In this document: piece after piece, positions 1 through 7,861 of the stretch | Layout: each line of letters begins with the position of its first letter | Numbering within the stretch: position 1 is the stretch's first letter | Assembly: GCA_040004775.1 (NCBI GenBank) | Contig: JBDUAD010000043.1 | Coordinates: 1 to 23,595, forward strand | Direction: 5' to 3' | DNA length: 23,595 nt | Origin: JALZBL01 sp040004775 | Lineage (GTDB): Bacteria > Actinomycetota > Actinomycetes > Mycobacteriales > Jatrophihabitantaceae | The notes under the pieces: generated by a model | The model's database searches: none | What the model was told of the DNA's origin: nothing | Seen by the model: only the letters and a program-made list of their open reading frames with translations | Position numbers and translations under genes: made by a program

Positions 1-2
1 CA

Positions 3-92
3 GTTCGGGCGCACAAGCGCGGCGGCGTGCCCGAGACCTCAGGCGAAGGCTGCTTCTTCAATCCCAGCTGGGGACCCGCCGGCCCTGAATGA
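3..92 (+). CDS. possible C-terminal end of a gene truncated by the window edge
   Basis: The third forward frame is open from the window edge to a TGA at 90-92. It gives 29 residues that end in CFFNPSWGPAGPE. The short reading has balanced, non-repetitive composition with aromatic residues, unlike typical high-GC shadow frames. A hairpin about 45 bases downstream fits the end of a transcript. I do not recognise the protein family. It could equally be chance open sequence, since only 87 coding bases are visible. The neighbouring region is gene-poor and carries a transposase fragment, so a degraded gene is also possible. Confidence 0.3.
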   Translation, partial: VRAHKRGGVPETSGEGCFFNPSWGPAGPE

Positions 93-447
93 GCGGGCGG
101 ACCGGTTAGCACGCCGCGGAGTTTGTACAAGCAAGGCAGCCGGCCGATAGGACGATCAACGTCTGTCGGCCGGTTGGCCGCCAAGAAGACGTTGGGCGCC
201 GATGGGCACGCCAGCGCCGAACATCACGGCTCCGCTCTCCTTGACGGCTGGGGCAGCGTCGCCCGCCCGGCTCTGCATGGGATGCGAGCGTGCCGTTCAC
301 GAACGTCATCGCCAGCTCCCCGACCCAGGCGGCGGCTATCCGGTGCCGCCGGGCTCGCGCGTCCCAGCGGCGGGGTCTTGCCACGATCGCTCGGGCGCTA
401 CGCCGTCCGCCATTCCGCTGTCGGTGGTGCGAAGCGGACCTGGGCCG
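93..447. other. gene-free stretch
   Basis: No reading frame here has a convincing start, ribosome-binding site or recognisable protein. The frames that stay open are arginine- and alanine-rich shadows of high-GC DNA. The only structure I see is the inverted repeat at 138-175. The stretch separates the possible gene end at 92 from the stop of the secreted protein gene at 448. Confidence 0.5.
138..175. terminator. inverted repeat, possible terminator
   Basis: CCGGCCGA at 140-147 is the perfect reverse complement of TCGGCCGG at 166-173. An A-T pair and a G-T wobble extend the stem to ten pairs around an 18-base loop. No T-run follows on either strand, so an intrinsic terminator is uncertain. 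It could also be the remnant of a mobile-element end, given the nearby transposase fragment. Confidence 0.35.
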
Positions 448-945
448 TCAGGCGCAGGTGAAGCTGAGCTTGTCGAAGTCGACCGTGACCACGCCGTTTG
501 CATTGAGGGCGAAGTGTGTCACCTCATGAACGACGACGCTGGAACCGTCAGGGGCGAACAGACGAATGCTGAGTGTGAACGTCGTGTTCGAGTTCTTCTC
601 ATTCAAGTTGAAGTTGCCCCATACGGTGACGTGCCCGGTGTAGGTGACGCCGTCCCACGTGACGGTGACCTTTCCTGTCTCGGTGAAGGTCGCCCACACC
701 TCGTCGCCGGCGGGGAAGAACGTCACATGTTCGACGCTGTTGCCGTCGAACGTCGCCACACCCGGCGCGCCCGTGCACGGGTTCGTCGCATCCGGCTGCG
801 TGAAGGTACCGTGCTGGTGTTCGGTCATGGTGACCGTATGCCCGGTTCCACCGGCTGCGGCGAGCGCTGGCGCGCTAGTGAGTCCGAAGGCAGCAACCAT
901 GAACGCGACTGCCAGCCCGAATGTGACAAATCCCTTACGTAACAT
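448..945 (-). CDS. small secreted beta-rich protein of unknown function
   Basis: The 165-residue product starts with a typical Sec signal peptide: MLRKGF, then a hydrophobic core to about residue 24, then an Ala-rich site near ALA-AA at residues 28-31. The mature part is rich in Thr, Val, Phe and Asn in alternating patterns that suggest a beta sandwich. It has only two cysteines, Cys57 and Cys164, well placed for a disulfide. The ATG at 945 was chosen because GGGGGAGG lies about ten bases upstream and because a signal peptide begins there. An earlier in-frame start at 996 would add 17 residues and bury the signal. I do not recognise a named family. The 5' leader contains two hairpins. The gene stands alone in an island-like stretch near tRNA-Ser. 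Confidence 0.8.
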   Translation of the reverse strand: MLRKGFVTFGLAVAFMVAAFGLTSAPALAAAGGTGHTVTMTEHQHGTFTQPDATNPCTGAPGVATFDGNSVEHVTFFPAGDEVWATFTETGKVTVTWDGVTYTGHVTVWGNFNLNEKNSNTTFTLSIRLFAPDGSSVVVHEVTHFALNANGVVTVDFDKLSFTCA

Positions 946-1356
946 CTTAAAACGCCTCCCCCGAAGGCAAAGAGCTGAGTATTGCCTCAGCTGCACGGGA
1001 CCTTCCTACTCCCGTACGGACTGGCTGTGAAGCATCAAACCGGACCTGATCGGTAAGTCGGCACCGATTGGCTTTAGGTCAGGGCTCGGCTGTCCCGTCG
1101 ACAGGGTCCCAGCGTGACGCAGATCCGGCCGGAATCGTGCCGGTTCCTACGTAACGATGCCACCGACGTAGCCGCAGGCGCTGCCCCCCCATGCCAATGG
1201 GCGGGTGTCACGAAGCGGGGCGCACAGGATCGCGATATATGACCTCAAGGTCCAACCCGGCCCCTCTCGACGCGGCGGCACACGCGAGACGGAGCCTGAC
1301 CCGCTTCCCGGCCACCTGTTCTGAGGCGATGATCGCCTCGGGAAGGAGTCCGTCAG
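946..1356. other. non-coding stretch with leader hairpins and a palindrome
   Basis: No protein gene is supported here. The part nearest 945 is the leader of the secreted protein gene and can form two hairpins: AGCTGAG/CTCAGCT at 973-992 and ACGGGA/TCCCGT around 998-1018. Further on there is a run of seven C at 1184-1190. GAGGCGAT/ATCGCCTC at 1323-1339 is a perfect palindrome with one central base, just upstream of the transposase fragment. The sequence between about 1285 and 1356 may be the left end of the insertion sequence that gave the fragment, but the second inverted repeat is not in view. Confidence 0.5.
973..1018 (-). promoter_or_regulatory. structured 5' leader of the secreted protein gene
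   Basis: Read on the minus strand, the leader has an ACGGGA/TCCCGT stem followed by a seven-pair AGCTGAG/CTCAGCT stem with a six-base loop. GGCAA, which begins next to that second stem, can instead pair with TTGCC just before the ribosome-binding site. The two pairings are mutually exclusive in part, as in regulatory leaders. I could not match it to a known riboswitch class, and the structure is short, so it may be chance. Confidence 0.3.
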
Positions 1357-1440
1357 ATGCCTGCTGCGAAGCCGCCGGAGTTCCGGCGACGTGCTGTTGA
1401 GCTGGTTCATCGCCGGGAGCAGTCGGTCCCGCAGATCGCG
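1357..1440 (+). mobile_element. IS3-family transposase OrfA, N-terminal fragment
   Basis: An ATG at 1357 with GGAAGGAG eight bases upstream begins MPAAKPPEFRRRAVELVHRR, continuing EQSVPQIAR. This is the typical opening of IS3-family OrfA proteins, whose helix-turn-helix would continue with a DLGIS-like segment. Here homology stops at about residue 28. The frame then runs into the tRNA-Ser gene and ends at a TGA at 1474-1476 inside it. The rest of OrfA, all of OrfB and the right terminal repeat are missing from this side. The fragment is therefore a broken remnant joined precisely to the 3' end of the tRNA gene. Identification rests on the recognisable N-terminal pattern; a database search would settle the exact group. 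Confidence 0.75.
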
Positions 1441-1527
1441 CGGAGGGCGAGGGATTCGAACCCTCGAGAGGCGTGAACCCCTAGCGGTTTTCAAGACCGC
1501 CGCACTCGGCCACTATGCGAGCCCTCC
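1441..1527 (-). tRNA. tRNA-Ser (anticodon UGA)
   Basis: On the minus strand an 87-base cloverleaf can be drawn. GGAGGGC pairs with GCCCTCC as the acceptor stem. The anticodon stem GCGGT/ACCGC holds the loop CTTGAAA, giving anticodon TGA. A long variable arm typical of class II serine tRNAs follows, then a T arm with GGTTCGAATCC. The discriminator base is G, as usual for serine. CCA is not encoded. A transposase fragment begins directly beyond the 3' end, which suggests past use of this tRNA end as an integration site. Confidence 0.95.
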
Positions 1528-1566
1528 CCGATGACGCAGCCCCAGATTACGGGGACTGATGTCAGG

Positions 1567-1599
1567 CCGGCTGACGCAAACGGGACACCCGTCGGCCGG
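1567..1599. terminator. hairpin downstream of the DinB-type gene
   Basis: CCGGCTGAC at 1567-1575 pairs with GTCGGCCGG at 1591-1599, nine pairs with one wobble. The loop can itself form CGGG/CCCG. It lies 15 bases beyond the stop of the DinB-type gene and before the tRNA-Ser gene. No T-run is present, so it is only a candidate terminator. Confidence 0.4.
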
Positions 1600-1613
1600 A
1601 GCCGTGAGCAACG

Positions 1614-2195
1614 TCAGGCTTCGCGGGCCACCCGTTCGAGCCGATCCCGGTAATCGCGCCACCACGACGCGTCCTCCGACGGCAGGTTCTCATTGCCCTG
1701 ACTCAGCCCGGCCGCTCCATCGATGAGCTCGCGCACGACGTCGGCGTGCCCCGCGTGCCGGTTCGTCTCGGCGATCATGTGCAGCACCACCCGATGAAGA
1801 GTGACCTCGCGGCGCTCCGGAGGCCACCACGGCACGGAACCCACTGCGTCCAACGGAAGCGTCGTGATCGTCTCGTCGGAGTTGGCCCACACTCGGCGAT
1901 AGAGCCCCACGATGTACTCCCGCGACTCCTCAGGCGTGGCCCACATGTCGGCGTTGGTCTCGGCGTCCTCGTCAAGCCAGGGCATTGGTTTACCGAGGGG
2001 TCGGCCGAAGGTGTCACCGAGGTAGCCGGCCTCGACGCCGGCCACATGCTTGACCAGGCCGAGCAGGTTGGTCCCGGTCGGGGTCATCGGGCGTCGGATG
2101 TCGTACTCGCTCAGACCGTCGAGCTTCCACAGCAGAGCTTCGCGAGCCACCTTCAGGTAGCGGTGCAGGTCCGCCGTGCCATCTGCGGTAGCCAC
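1614..2195 (-). CDS. DinB/DUF664 family metal-binding protein
   Basis: The 193-residue product has the four-helix DinB-like fold pattern seen in DUF664 and mycothiol-dependent enzymes. Helix one is LHRYLKVAREALLWKLDGLS. NLLGLVKHV places His50, and a C-terminal helix RVVLHMIAETNRHAGHAD places His139, His147 and His150. Such histidines form the usual metal site. Members act in the cytoplasm as thiol-dependent transferases or isomerases, or have unknown roles; the substrate here cannot be told. The length is normal for the family. The start is a GTG at 2195 with a weak ribosome-binding site, and no better in-frame start exists nearby. The gene is divergent from the HAD gene across about 140 bases. 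Confidence 0.85.
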   Translation of the reverse strand: MATADGTADLHRYLKVAREALLWKLDGLSEYDIRRPMTPTGTNLLGLVKHVAGVEAGYLGDTFGRPLGKPMPWLDEDAETNADMWATPEESREYIVGLYRRVWANSDETITTLPLDAVGSVPWWPPERREVTLHRVVLHMIAETNRHAGHADVVRELIDGAAGLSQGNENLPSEDASWWRDYRDRLERVAREA

Positions 2196-2338
2196 AACTC
2201 AGAGGATTCCATAACCCCGGTTCGGCGACACGGGTCCGCGGGAGCCGGGGCGGTTCTCGTTTCCACGGTCTTGCGGCGCATACTCGCCAAATCGGCGCTC
2301 GCACCGTGGCCGGTTCTTCGTGGGGAAGGAACTACCTC

Positions 2339-3088
2339 GTGCTCGGACTGCCCGAGAGCGTCACCGCCTGCCTGTTCGACCTCGACGGCGTGCTGACCCA
2401 GACCGCCAAGGTCCACGCCGCGGCGTGGAAGGCCACGTTCGACGAGTTCCTCGAGTCCCGCGACGGTGCCGGTTACCGCCCGTTCGACATCGGCAGCGAC
2501 TACAACGCCTACGTTGACGGCAAGCCCCGCCAGGACGGCGTCCGCGACTTCCTCGCCTCACGCGGGATCACGTTGCCCGCAGGAACGCCGGACGATCCAC
2601 CCGGCGCGCAGACGGTGAACGGCCTGGGCAACCGCAAGAACGAGCAGCTCCTGCAGCGCATCGCCAGCGACGGCGTCGAGGTCTACGAGGGCTCGTTGCG
2701 CTATCTGCAGGCCGCGCAGGCCGCCGGGCTGCGCCGCATCGTCGTGTCCTCCAGCGCCAACACCGAGCAGGTGCTCAAGGTGACCGGGCTCGACCAGTAC
2801 GTCGAGGGGCGCATCGACGGCGTGACCCTGCGCGAGCGCAACTTGCCCGGTAAGCCGGCGCCGGACGCCTTCCTGGCCGGCGCCGAACTGGCCGGCGTGG
2901 AGGCCGCCGCGGCTGCGGTGTTCGAAGACGCCCTGGCCGGCGTCGAGGCGGGTCGGGCCGGGGAATTCGGCTACGTCGTCGGCGTCGACCGGGTTGATCA
3001 GGCCGACGCGCTGCGCCAGCACGGCGCCGACATCGTCGTCACCGATCTGGACCAACTGCTCGGGTCGACCGACGGGACGAGCCGGTGA
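2339..3088 (+). CDS. beta-phosphoglucomutase-like HAD hydrolase
   Basis: This 249-residue HAD-superfamily protein probably converts beta-glucose 1-phosphate to glucose 6-phosphate. The motifs are in order: FDLDGVLT with nucleophile Asp14 and acid/base Asp16, VVSSSANTE as motif II, GKPAPDAF with the motif III lysine, and VFEDALAGVEAG as motif IV. A helical cap lies between motifs I and II. The GTG at 2339 is preferred because GGAAGGA ends eight bases before it; a GTG at 2306 would add 11 residues without a better site. The stop overlaps the start of the GH65 gene by four bases (GTGA), so the two are translationally coupled. The pair resembles Rv3400-Rv3401 of Mycobacterium tuberculosis. Its partner's expected product, beta-glucose 1-phosphate, is the natural substrate. 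Confidence 0.88.
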   Translation: MLGLPESVTACLFDLDGVLTQTAKVHAAAWKATFDEFLESRDGAGYRPFDIGSDYNAYVDGKPRQDGVRDFLASRGITLPAGTPDDPPGAQTVNGLGNRKNEQLLQRIASDGVEVYEGSLRYLQAAQAAGLRRIVVSSSANTEQVLKVTGLDQYVEGRIDGVTLRERNLPGKPAPDAFLAGAELAGVEAAAAAVFEDALAGVEAGRAGEFGYVVGVDRVDQADALRQHGADIVVTDLDQLLGSTDGTSR

Positions 3089-5511
3089 CCGCGCTGCACG
3101 TGCCCGGCACCGAGCCGCTGGTGCTGCCCTCGCACTTCGAAATCGAGCCCTGGCAGGTGCGGGAGTCGTCCCTGGACCTGGACCGCCTGGCCCAGTCCGA
3201 GTCGGTGTTCGCGCTGTCCAACGGTCACGTCGGCGTGCGCGGCAACCTCGACGAGGGCGACCCCTACGGCATCCCCGGCACCTACCTCAACTCCTTCTAC
3301 GAGGAGCGGCCGCTGCCCTACGCCGAGGCCGGCTACGGCTACCCCGAAGAGGGACAGACCATCGTCAACGTCACTAACGGCAAGATCATCCGGCTGCTGG
3401 TCGACGACGAGCCCTTCGACATGCGCTACGGGCACGTACGCCGTCACGAGCGGGTCCTCGACCTGCGCGCCGGCCTGCTGTACCGCGAGGTCGAATGGAT
3501 CTCCCCGGCCGGGCGGGCGATCATGGTCCGCTCCACCCGCCTGGTGTCCTTCACCCAGCGGGCGATCCTGGCCATCAACTTCGAGGTCGAGGCCCTGGAC
3601 GGCAAGACCCGCGTGGTGCTGCAGTCGGAGCTGGTGGCCAACGAGGAGATACCCACCCCGTCGAAGGACCCACGGGTGGCGGCCGCCCTCGAGTCGCCAT
3701 TGGTGTCCGAGGAGCACAGTGTGAGCACCACCCGCGCGGTCATGATCCACCGGACCCGCGCGAGCCGGCTGCGCATGGCCGCGGGCATGGACCACGTCAT
3801 CTACGGCGCCGACAACGTCAGCGCCCACACCCACGGCGAGCCGGACTGGGCGCGGACCACGGTGGGCACCCGGCTCGACCCCGGCGAGCGGCTGGGTATC
3901 ACCAAGTTCGTGGCCTACGGCTGGTCGAGCCAGCGCTCGGTGCCGGCGTTGCGCGACCAGGTCGACGCCGCGCTGTCGGCCGCGCTGCACGCCGGGTGGG
4001 ACGAGATCGTCGCCGAGCAACGCGACTACCTCGACGAATTCTGGGACGGCGCCGACGTCGAGGTCGAGGGTGATCCGGCCATCCAGCAGGCGGTGCGCTT
4101 CGCCCTGTTCCACGTTCTGCAGGCCGGGGCGCGCGCCGAGCAACGCGCGATCACGGCCAAGGGGCTCACCGGTCCGGGCTACGACGGCCACTCGTTCTGG
4201 GACACCGAGCTGTACGCGATGCCGGCCCTCACCGCCACCTATCCGCGGGCCGCGGCCGACGCCGTCGTGTGGCGGCATTCGATCATGGATCTGGCCCGCG
4301 AACGGGCCGACACCTTGAACCTCAAGGGCGTCGCCTTCCCGTGGCGCACCATTCGCGGGCAGGAGTGCTCGGCCTACTGGCCGGCCGGGACCGCGGCGTT
4401 CCACATCAACGCCGACATCGCCTCGGCCGCCATGCGTCTGGTGCAGTGGACCGGCGACGACGCGTTCGAACGCGAGCACACCCTGCCGATCCTGGTGGAG
4501 ACCGCGCGGCTGTGGATGTCGCTCGGCTACCACGGCGACGACGGCCGCTTCCACATCGACGGAGTCACCGGCCCGGACGAGTACACCGCAGTCGTCGACG
4601 ACAACACCTTCACCAACCTCATGGCCGCTCGGAATCTGACCTACGCCGCTCAGCTCGCCCGGCGCTGGACCAAGGAGGCGGCCGCGCTCGACATCACCGC
4701 CCTGGAGCCGGCCGAGTGGGAAGCCGCCGCCGGCGCGATGGCCGTGCCCTACGACGCCGAGCGGGAGGTGTACCAACAGGACCGCGGCTCCACCGACAAA
4801 GAAATATGGAACTTCGAGAAGACGGCCGAGCGGGGCGGTTACCCGCTGCTGCTGCACTCGCCGTACTTCGACATCTACCGCAAGCAGGTGATCAAACAGG
4901 CTGACCTGATGATGGCGATGCACTGGTGCGGCGACTCCTTCACCTTGGAGGAGAAGGGCCGCGCGTTCGCCTATTACGAGCCGCTGACGGTGCGCGACTC
5001 CTCACTGTCGGCGTGCACCCAGGCGATCATGGCGGCCGAGGTGGGCCACCTGGATCTGGCTCACGACTACCTGACCGAGGCCGCCTTGCTCGACCTGCGA
5101 GATCTGGCCGGCAACACCCGCGACGGGGTGCACATCGCCGCGCTGGCCGGCACCTGGCTCGCGCTCGTCGCCGGATTCGGCGGGATGCGCGATCACGGCG
5201 GTCGGTTGACGTTCGCGCCGCGCCTGCCGGAGACGCTGCAGCGACTGACCTTCGCCGTGCGCTGGCGCGGAACCAAGGTCCGCGTCGACATCCGCGAGCA
5301 CGAGGCTACGTACTCCCTCGACGACGACGGCAGCCGGCTGGAACTTGCCCACCACGGCAGCGAATTCAGCCTCGGCACCGACGCGTCGGTCACAGTGCCG
5401 ATCGATCCGATGAAGCCTGTAACGCCGCGACCGACTCAACCGGCCGGGCGCAAGCCGGTCACGGCGCTGACCGAGGATGTCGCGGTCGGACCGCCGAGCG
5501 GCCCGCACTGA
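3085..5511 (+). CDS. glycoside hydrolase family 65 disaccharide phosphorylase
   Basis: The 808-residue protein has the GH65 layout: an N-terminal beta-sandwich domain (about residues 1-290), a linker, a catalytic (alpha/alpha)6 barrel (about 330-690) and a small C-terminal beta domain. Signature segments include ECSAYWPAGTAAFHINADIA in the barrel and GPDEYTAVVDDN, where Glu499 is the expected general acid. KQADLMMAMHW also fits the family. GH65 enzymes phosphorolyse trehalose, maltose, kojibiose or related alpha-glucosides to glucose and beta-glucose 1-phosphate; the sequence alone does not decide which. The coupled HAD gene would convert the sugar phosphate to glucose 6-phosphate. It starts with the GTG inside the previous stop. 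The length is normal and no truncation is seen. Confidence 0.9.
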   Translation: MTALHVPGTEPLVLPSHFEIEPWQVRESSLDLDRLAQSESVFALSNGHVGVRGNLDEGDPYGIPGTYLNSFYEERPLPYAEAGYGYPEEGQTIVNVTNGKIIRLLVDDEPFDMRYGHVRRHERVLDLRAGLLYREVEWISPAGRAIMVRSTRLVSFTQRAILAINFEVEALDGKTRVVLQSELVANEEIPTPSKDPRVAAALESPLVSEEHSVSTTRAVMIHRTRASRLRMAAGMDHVIYGADNVSAHTHGEPDWARTTVGTRLDPGERLGITKFVAYGWSSQRSVPALRDQVDAALSAALHAGWDEIVAEQRDYLDEFWDGADVEVEGDPAIQQAVRFALFHVLQAGARAEQRAITAKGLTGPGYDGHSFWDTELYAMPALTATYPRAAADAVVWRHSIMDLARERADTLNLKGVAFPWRTIRGQECSAYWPAGTAAFHINADIASAAMRLVQWTGDDAFEREHTLPILVETARLWMSLGYHGDDGRFHIDGVTGPDEYTAVVDDNTFTNLMAARNLTYAAQLARRWTKEAAALDITALEPAEWEAAAGAMAVPYDAEREVYQQDRGSTDKEIWNFEKTAERGGYPLLLHSPYFDIYRKQVIKQADLMMAMHWCGDSFTLEEKGRAFAYYEPLTVRDSSLSACTQAIMAAEVGHLDLAHDYLTEAALLDLRDLAGNTRDGVHIAALAGTWLALVAGFGGMRDHGGRLTFAPRLPETLQRLTFAVRWRGTKVRVDIREHEATYSLDDDGSRLELAHHGSEFSLGTDASVTVPIDPMKPVTPRPTQPAGRKPVTALTEDVAVGPPSGPH

Positions 5512-5535
5512 CCGCTGGCGCCAAGCGCTCAGCGG
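5512..5535. terminator. bidirectional terminator-like hairpin between convergent genes
   Basis: CCGCTGGCGC at 5512-5521 pairs with GCGC-T-CAGCGG at 5525-5535. This is a ten-pair, very GC-rich stem with one bulged T and a three-base loop CAA. It fills the 17-base gap between the GH65 stop and the DUF4012 stop and covers the last codons of the latter. There is no T-run on either side, which is common for actinobacterial terminators. Confidence 0.6.
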
Positions 5536-7346
5536 CAGGCGCCGACGTCGACGGTGGTGTGGACCGGCCGGACCAACGGCTGGGTCATCAGACGCGGCGG
5601 CCCGTCGCCCGGCTCGGTCATCACCATGGTGACGGTGCGGCTCGAGCCGCGCGGGATCTCGAGGTCCACTGAGAAGACCGGGTGACCGCGCTCGGTGGAC
5701 GTGCGAACGGTCGCCGCGCGGCCGTCGACGGTGAGCGCGCGCAACTGCGCCCCGTCGGTGGCGAAGTAGTCGACCAGGACCCGGTTGTCCCCCGGCTTCA
5801 CGGCATACGTCGGGTGGTCGGCGCGGATGACCACGTAGGCCGGTAGTCCGGCCGGCGCGGAGTTGGTCAGGGTGGCAGTCACCGTAACTCGGCGCTGGGC
5901 GCCACAGCCGGTGGACGTCCACCGCAGCCGCCGGTCGAGGTAGTAGTCGAGCTTGCCGCCGGCGGCGTTGGTCACCGTCATCATCGAGAACGGATACGGC
6001 GTCTCGGGCAGCGTGCCGCCGATCGGCAGGCCGGCCAGAGCCTGTTCGGTCGACGGGCCCGCGCTCCAGAGCAGCAGGCGCCGCTCGCCCACTGCCCGTC
6101 CGGCCGCCTTGACGAAGGCCGTCGGTCGGCTGGAGCCGCCGAGGATCTTCGTGTCCACCGCGCGAGCAATCGCGAGCAGGAACTCCTTGCGCTGGTTGCC
6201 GTTCGTGAAGCGCCGGTACAGGTCGCGCTCGGTGAGCCGCACCACCGACCCACCGGCCACCTGCTCCCCGCCGGGCAATCTGGCCGGGCCGGTCACGTCG
6301 AGCAGGTAGCCCAGGGCGGTGGGGTCGACGGAGACCGCACCGTCGACGTGCTCGCCTGATTTCTGTTGCCAGAGCGCGGCCCAGATCCGGGCGGCGTAGG
6401 GGAAGTGTGGACTGATCGTGGAATTCACGTAGGTCTTGGTGGGTGCGGACAAGCCGTACCGGGTGACGTACTCGGCGCCGAGGTCGAGATGGGAGTCCAG
6501 TCCGGCCAGGGCGGTGTCGGACTCGAAGTGGGTGATGCGCAGGCGGCCGTGGTCGGCGACCAGGATGACGAACGCACCGGGCAGGCCCCCTAGGCCACGG
6601 GCCTCGGCCGTGTTGAGCAGCCCGACGAAGTACCGCTTGGGCGTGGTCGCACCGAGCATGTCCGGCGCGATCCGAGCCGTCGTAGCGGCCACGCCCAGCG
6701 TGGTGTGCAGCCGGTCGAGTTCCTGCAACAGGGAGCCACGGGCGGTGTCCACCGAGTTCAGCCAGGTACTGGCCGGGAGCTCGGCGACGGAAGCCCGAGA
6801 CTCGGCGGCCGCCGCCGTGGCGTCGGCCAGGACGGGGGCGGCGTGGCGCAGCGGCGCAGTGTCGACGACGCCGTCGGAGCCGATGATCCGGCTGGGGTCG
6901 ATGCCGACGAGCACGCCGACCACCGGGCTGACGACCCGGGCACCGACGTGATCCACGGCCGTCGTCGATCCGCGAACCGTACGGGCGGGGGAGCCCAGGC
7001 GCGGTATGGAGGCGGCGGCGGACCACGCCGGGCCGGTGGTCAGGGTGTGAGCGCGGTGAGCGTGGCGGCGGAAGGCGCGCGCATCGGCGCTGGCCGCGGC
7101 AGTGTCGCCGTCGGACACGTGGGTCCGCATCGACTCCAGGTCATCTCGTGCGGACGCCAGGGCCGACCGGGCCATCATCCCGGTCACCGCGATCCAGACG
7201 ACGGCGGCGACGAGCAGCAGGCCGAGAACGAGCAGCAGCCAGGCCAGCGGCGGCAACGCCCATCGGCGCCCGCTCGGTACCCGTCGCCGCCACCGCGGTG
7301 GTCGAGCAGCCAGTGGGCGCCACGTGGCTCCGCTCGGGTGCGTCAC
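5529..7346 (-). CDS. DUF4012 domain membrane-anchored protein
   Basis: The 605-residue protein has a short basic cytoplasmic start, one strong transmembrane helix (about residues 30-56, WALPPLAWLLLVLGLLLVAA) and a long extracytoplasmic part. The segment YFVGLLNTAEARGLGGLPG, followed by FVILVADHGRLRITHFESD, matches the conserved core of DUF4012. Proteins of this family are common in Actinobacteria, often beside surface polysaccharide genes, and their function is unknown. The start is the GTG at 7346 with AGGACGG just upstream. It lies 24 bases after the stop of the LALTG-motif gene, so the two probably form one transcription unit for the cell surface. The convergent GH65 gene ends 17 bases away. 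Confidence 0.85.
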   Translation of the reverse strand: MTHPSGATWRPLAARPPRWRRRVPSGRRWALPPLAWLLLVLGLLLVAAVVWIAVTGMMARSALASARDDLESMRTHVSDGDTAAASADARAFRRHAHRAHTLTTGPAWSAAASIPRLGSPARTVRGSTTAVDHVGARVVSPVVGVLVGIDPSRIIGSDGVVDTAPLRHAAPVLADATAAAAESRASVAELPASTWLNSVDTARGSLLQELDRLHTTLGVAATTARIAPDMLGATTPKRYFVGLLNTAEARGLGGLPGAFVILVADHGRLRITHFESDTALAGLDSHLDLGAEYVTRYGLSAPTKTYVNSTISPHFPYAARIWAALWQQKSGEHVDGAVSVDPTALGYLLDVTGPARLPGGEQVAGGSVVRLTERDLYRRFTNGNQRKEFLLAIARAVDTKILGGSSRPTAFVKAAGRAVGERRLLLWSAGPSTEQALAGLPIGGTLPETPYPFSMMTVTNAAGGKLDYYLDRRLRWTSTGCGAQRRVTVTATLTNSAPAGLPAYVVIRADHPTYAVKPGDNRVLVDYFATDGAQLRALTVDGRAATVRTSTERGHPVFSVDLEIPRGSSRTVTMVMTEPGDGPPRLMTQPLVRPVHTTVDVGACR

Positions 7347-7370
7347 CCGACCGTCCTACTACACGAGGTC

Positions 7371-7790
7371 TCAGTGCGCGCGGCGACGCCGGGCACCGAC
7401 GCTCACCAGCACACCGCCCGCGATGAGGCCGCCGGCGACGATTGGCGGAGTGGCCACGTCGCTGCCGGTCAAGGCCAGCCCGCCGTGGCTGCTCTGGCTG
7501 GGCACCGCCGCAGGAACCGACGGGGCCGAGTGCTGGTTGGCGACGTGCGGGTTGGTGACCGTGGTCCCCGCGACCCCGCAACTGGCCCCGGAAACGGTCG
7601 CGCCGCTGGTCGGGCAATTGAACGCCGGCGGGTACGGACCCTTCGTGGCGGAGGCCGCGGCGGCGGTGGTGGCCAGCAGCGCGGGCGCGACGACCGCACC
7701 GAGCAGCGACAGCCGCAGCATCCGCGAGGCGGTGCTGTGGGCGGAGCGCAGTGCAGAGGCGCGCGCCGGAAGCGCAGGAGTGCCGACCAT
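7371..7790 (-). CDS. small secreted surface protein with LALTG sorting motif
   Basis: The 139-residue product begins at the ATG at 7790, with GGGGGAA about six bases upstream. A hydrophobic stretch at about residues 27-46 followed by AAAASA looks like a signal peptide. A small Pro/Ser/Thr-rich domain with Cys59 and Cys71 follows. The C terminus has LALTG at 105-109, a hydrophobic helix (about 113-132) and a basic tail ARRRRAH. That is a cell-wall sorting signal of the LAxTG type used by class E sortases of high-GC Gram-positives. No sortase gene is in this window. The mature protein would be only about 60 residues, attached to peptidoglycan by the sortase reaction. It is the first gene of a likely operon with the DUF4012 gene. 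Confidence 0.82.
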   Translation of the reverse strand: MVGTPALPARASALRSAHSTASRMLRLSLLGAVVAPALLATTAAAASATKGPYPPAFNCPTSGATVSGASCGVAGTTVTNPHVANQHSAPSVPAAVPSQSSHGGLALTGSDVATPPIVAGGLIAGGVLVSVGARRRRAH

Positions 7791-7861
7791 GGTGTTCCCC
7801 CGTAGAAATGCGATCCCCCGTGCACACCAGTCCGCTCGCATGGACGAGACCGGCCGCCGTG

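Noticed and set aside
106..384. A 92-codon minus-strand frame containing IAAAWVGELAMTFVNG
   Set aside because: Part of it looks protein-like, but I could not tie it to a family, it has no clear ribosome-binding site and its ends are low-complexity. A degraded gene remnant is possible but unsupported.
1147..1494. A 115-codon minus-strand frame
   Set aside because: Its first part is the tRNA-Ser gene read as protein, and the rest shows no family or codon-use support.
2998..4923. A 641-codon open frame on the minus strand opposite the GH65 gene
   Set aside because: It is the antisense shadow of a clear GH65 gene in high-GC DNA. Its product is rich in Gly, Val, Arg and His without domain motifs, and it has no supported start.
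5002..7026. A 674-codon minus-strand frame across the GH65 end and the DUF4012 gene
   Set aside because: It overlaps two well-supported genes in other frames, crosses their convergent terminator-like hairpin, and is extremely Arg/Pro-rich.
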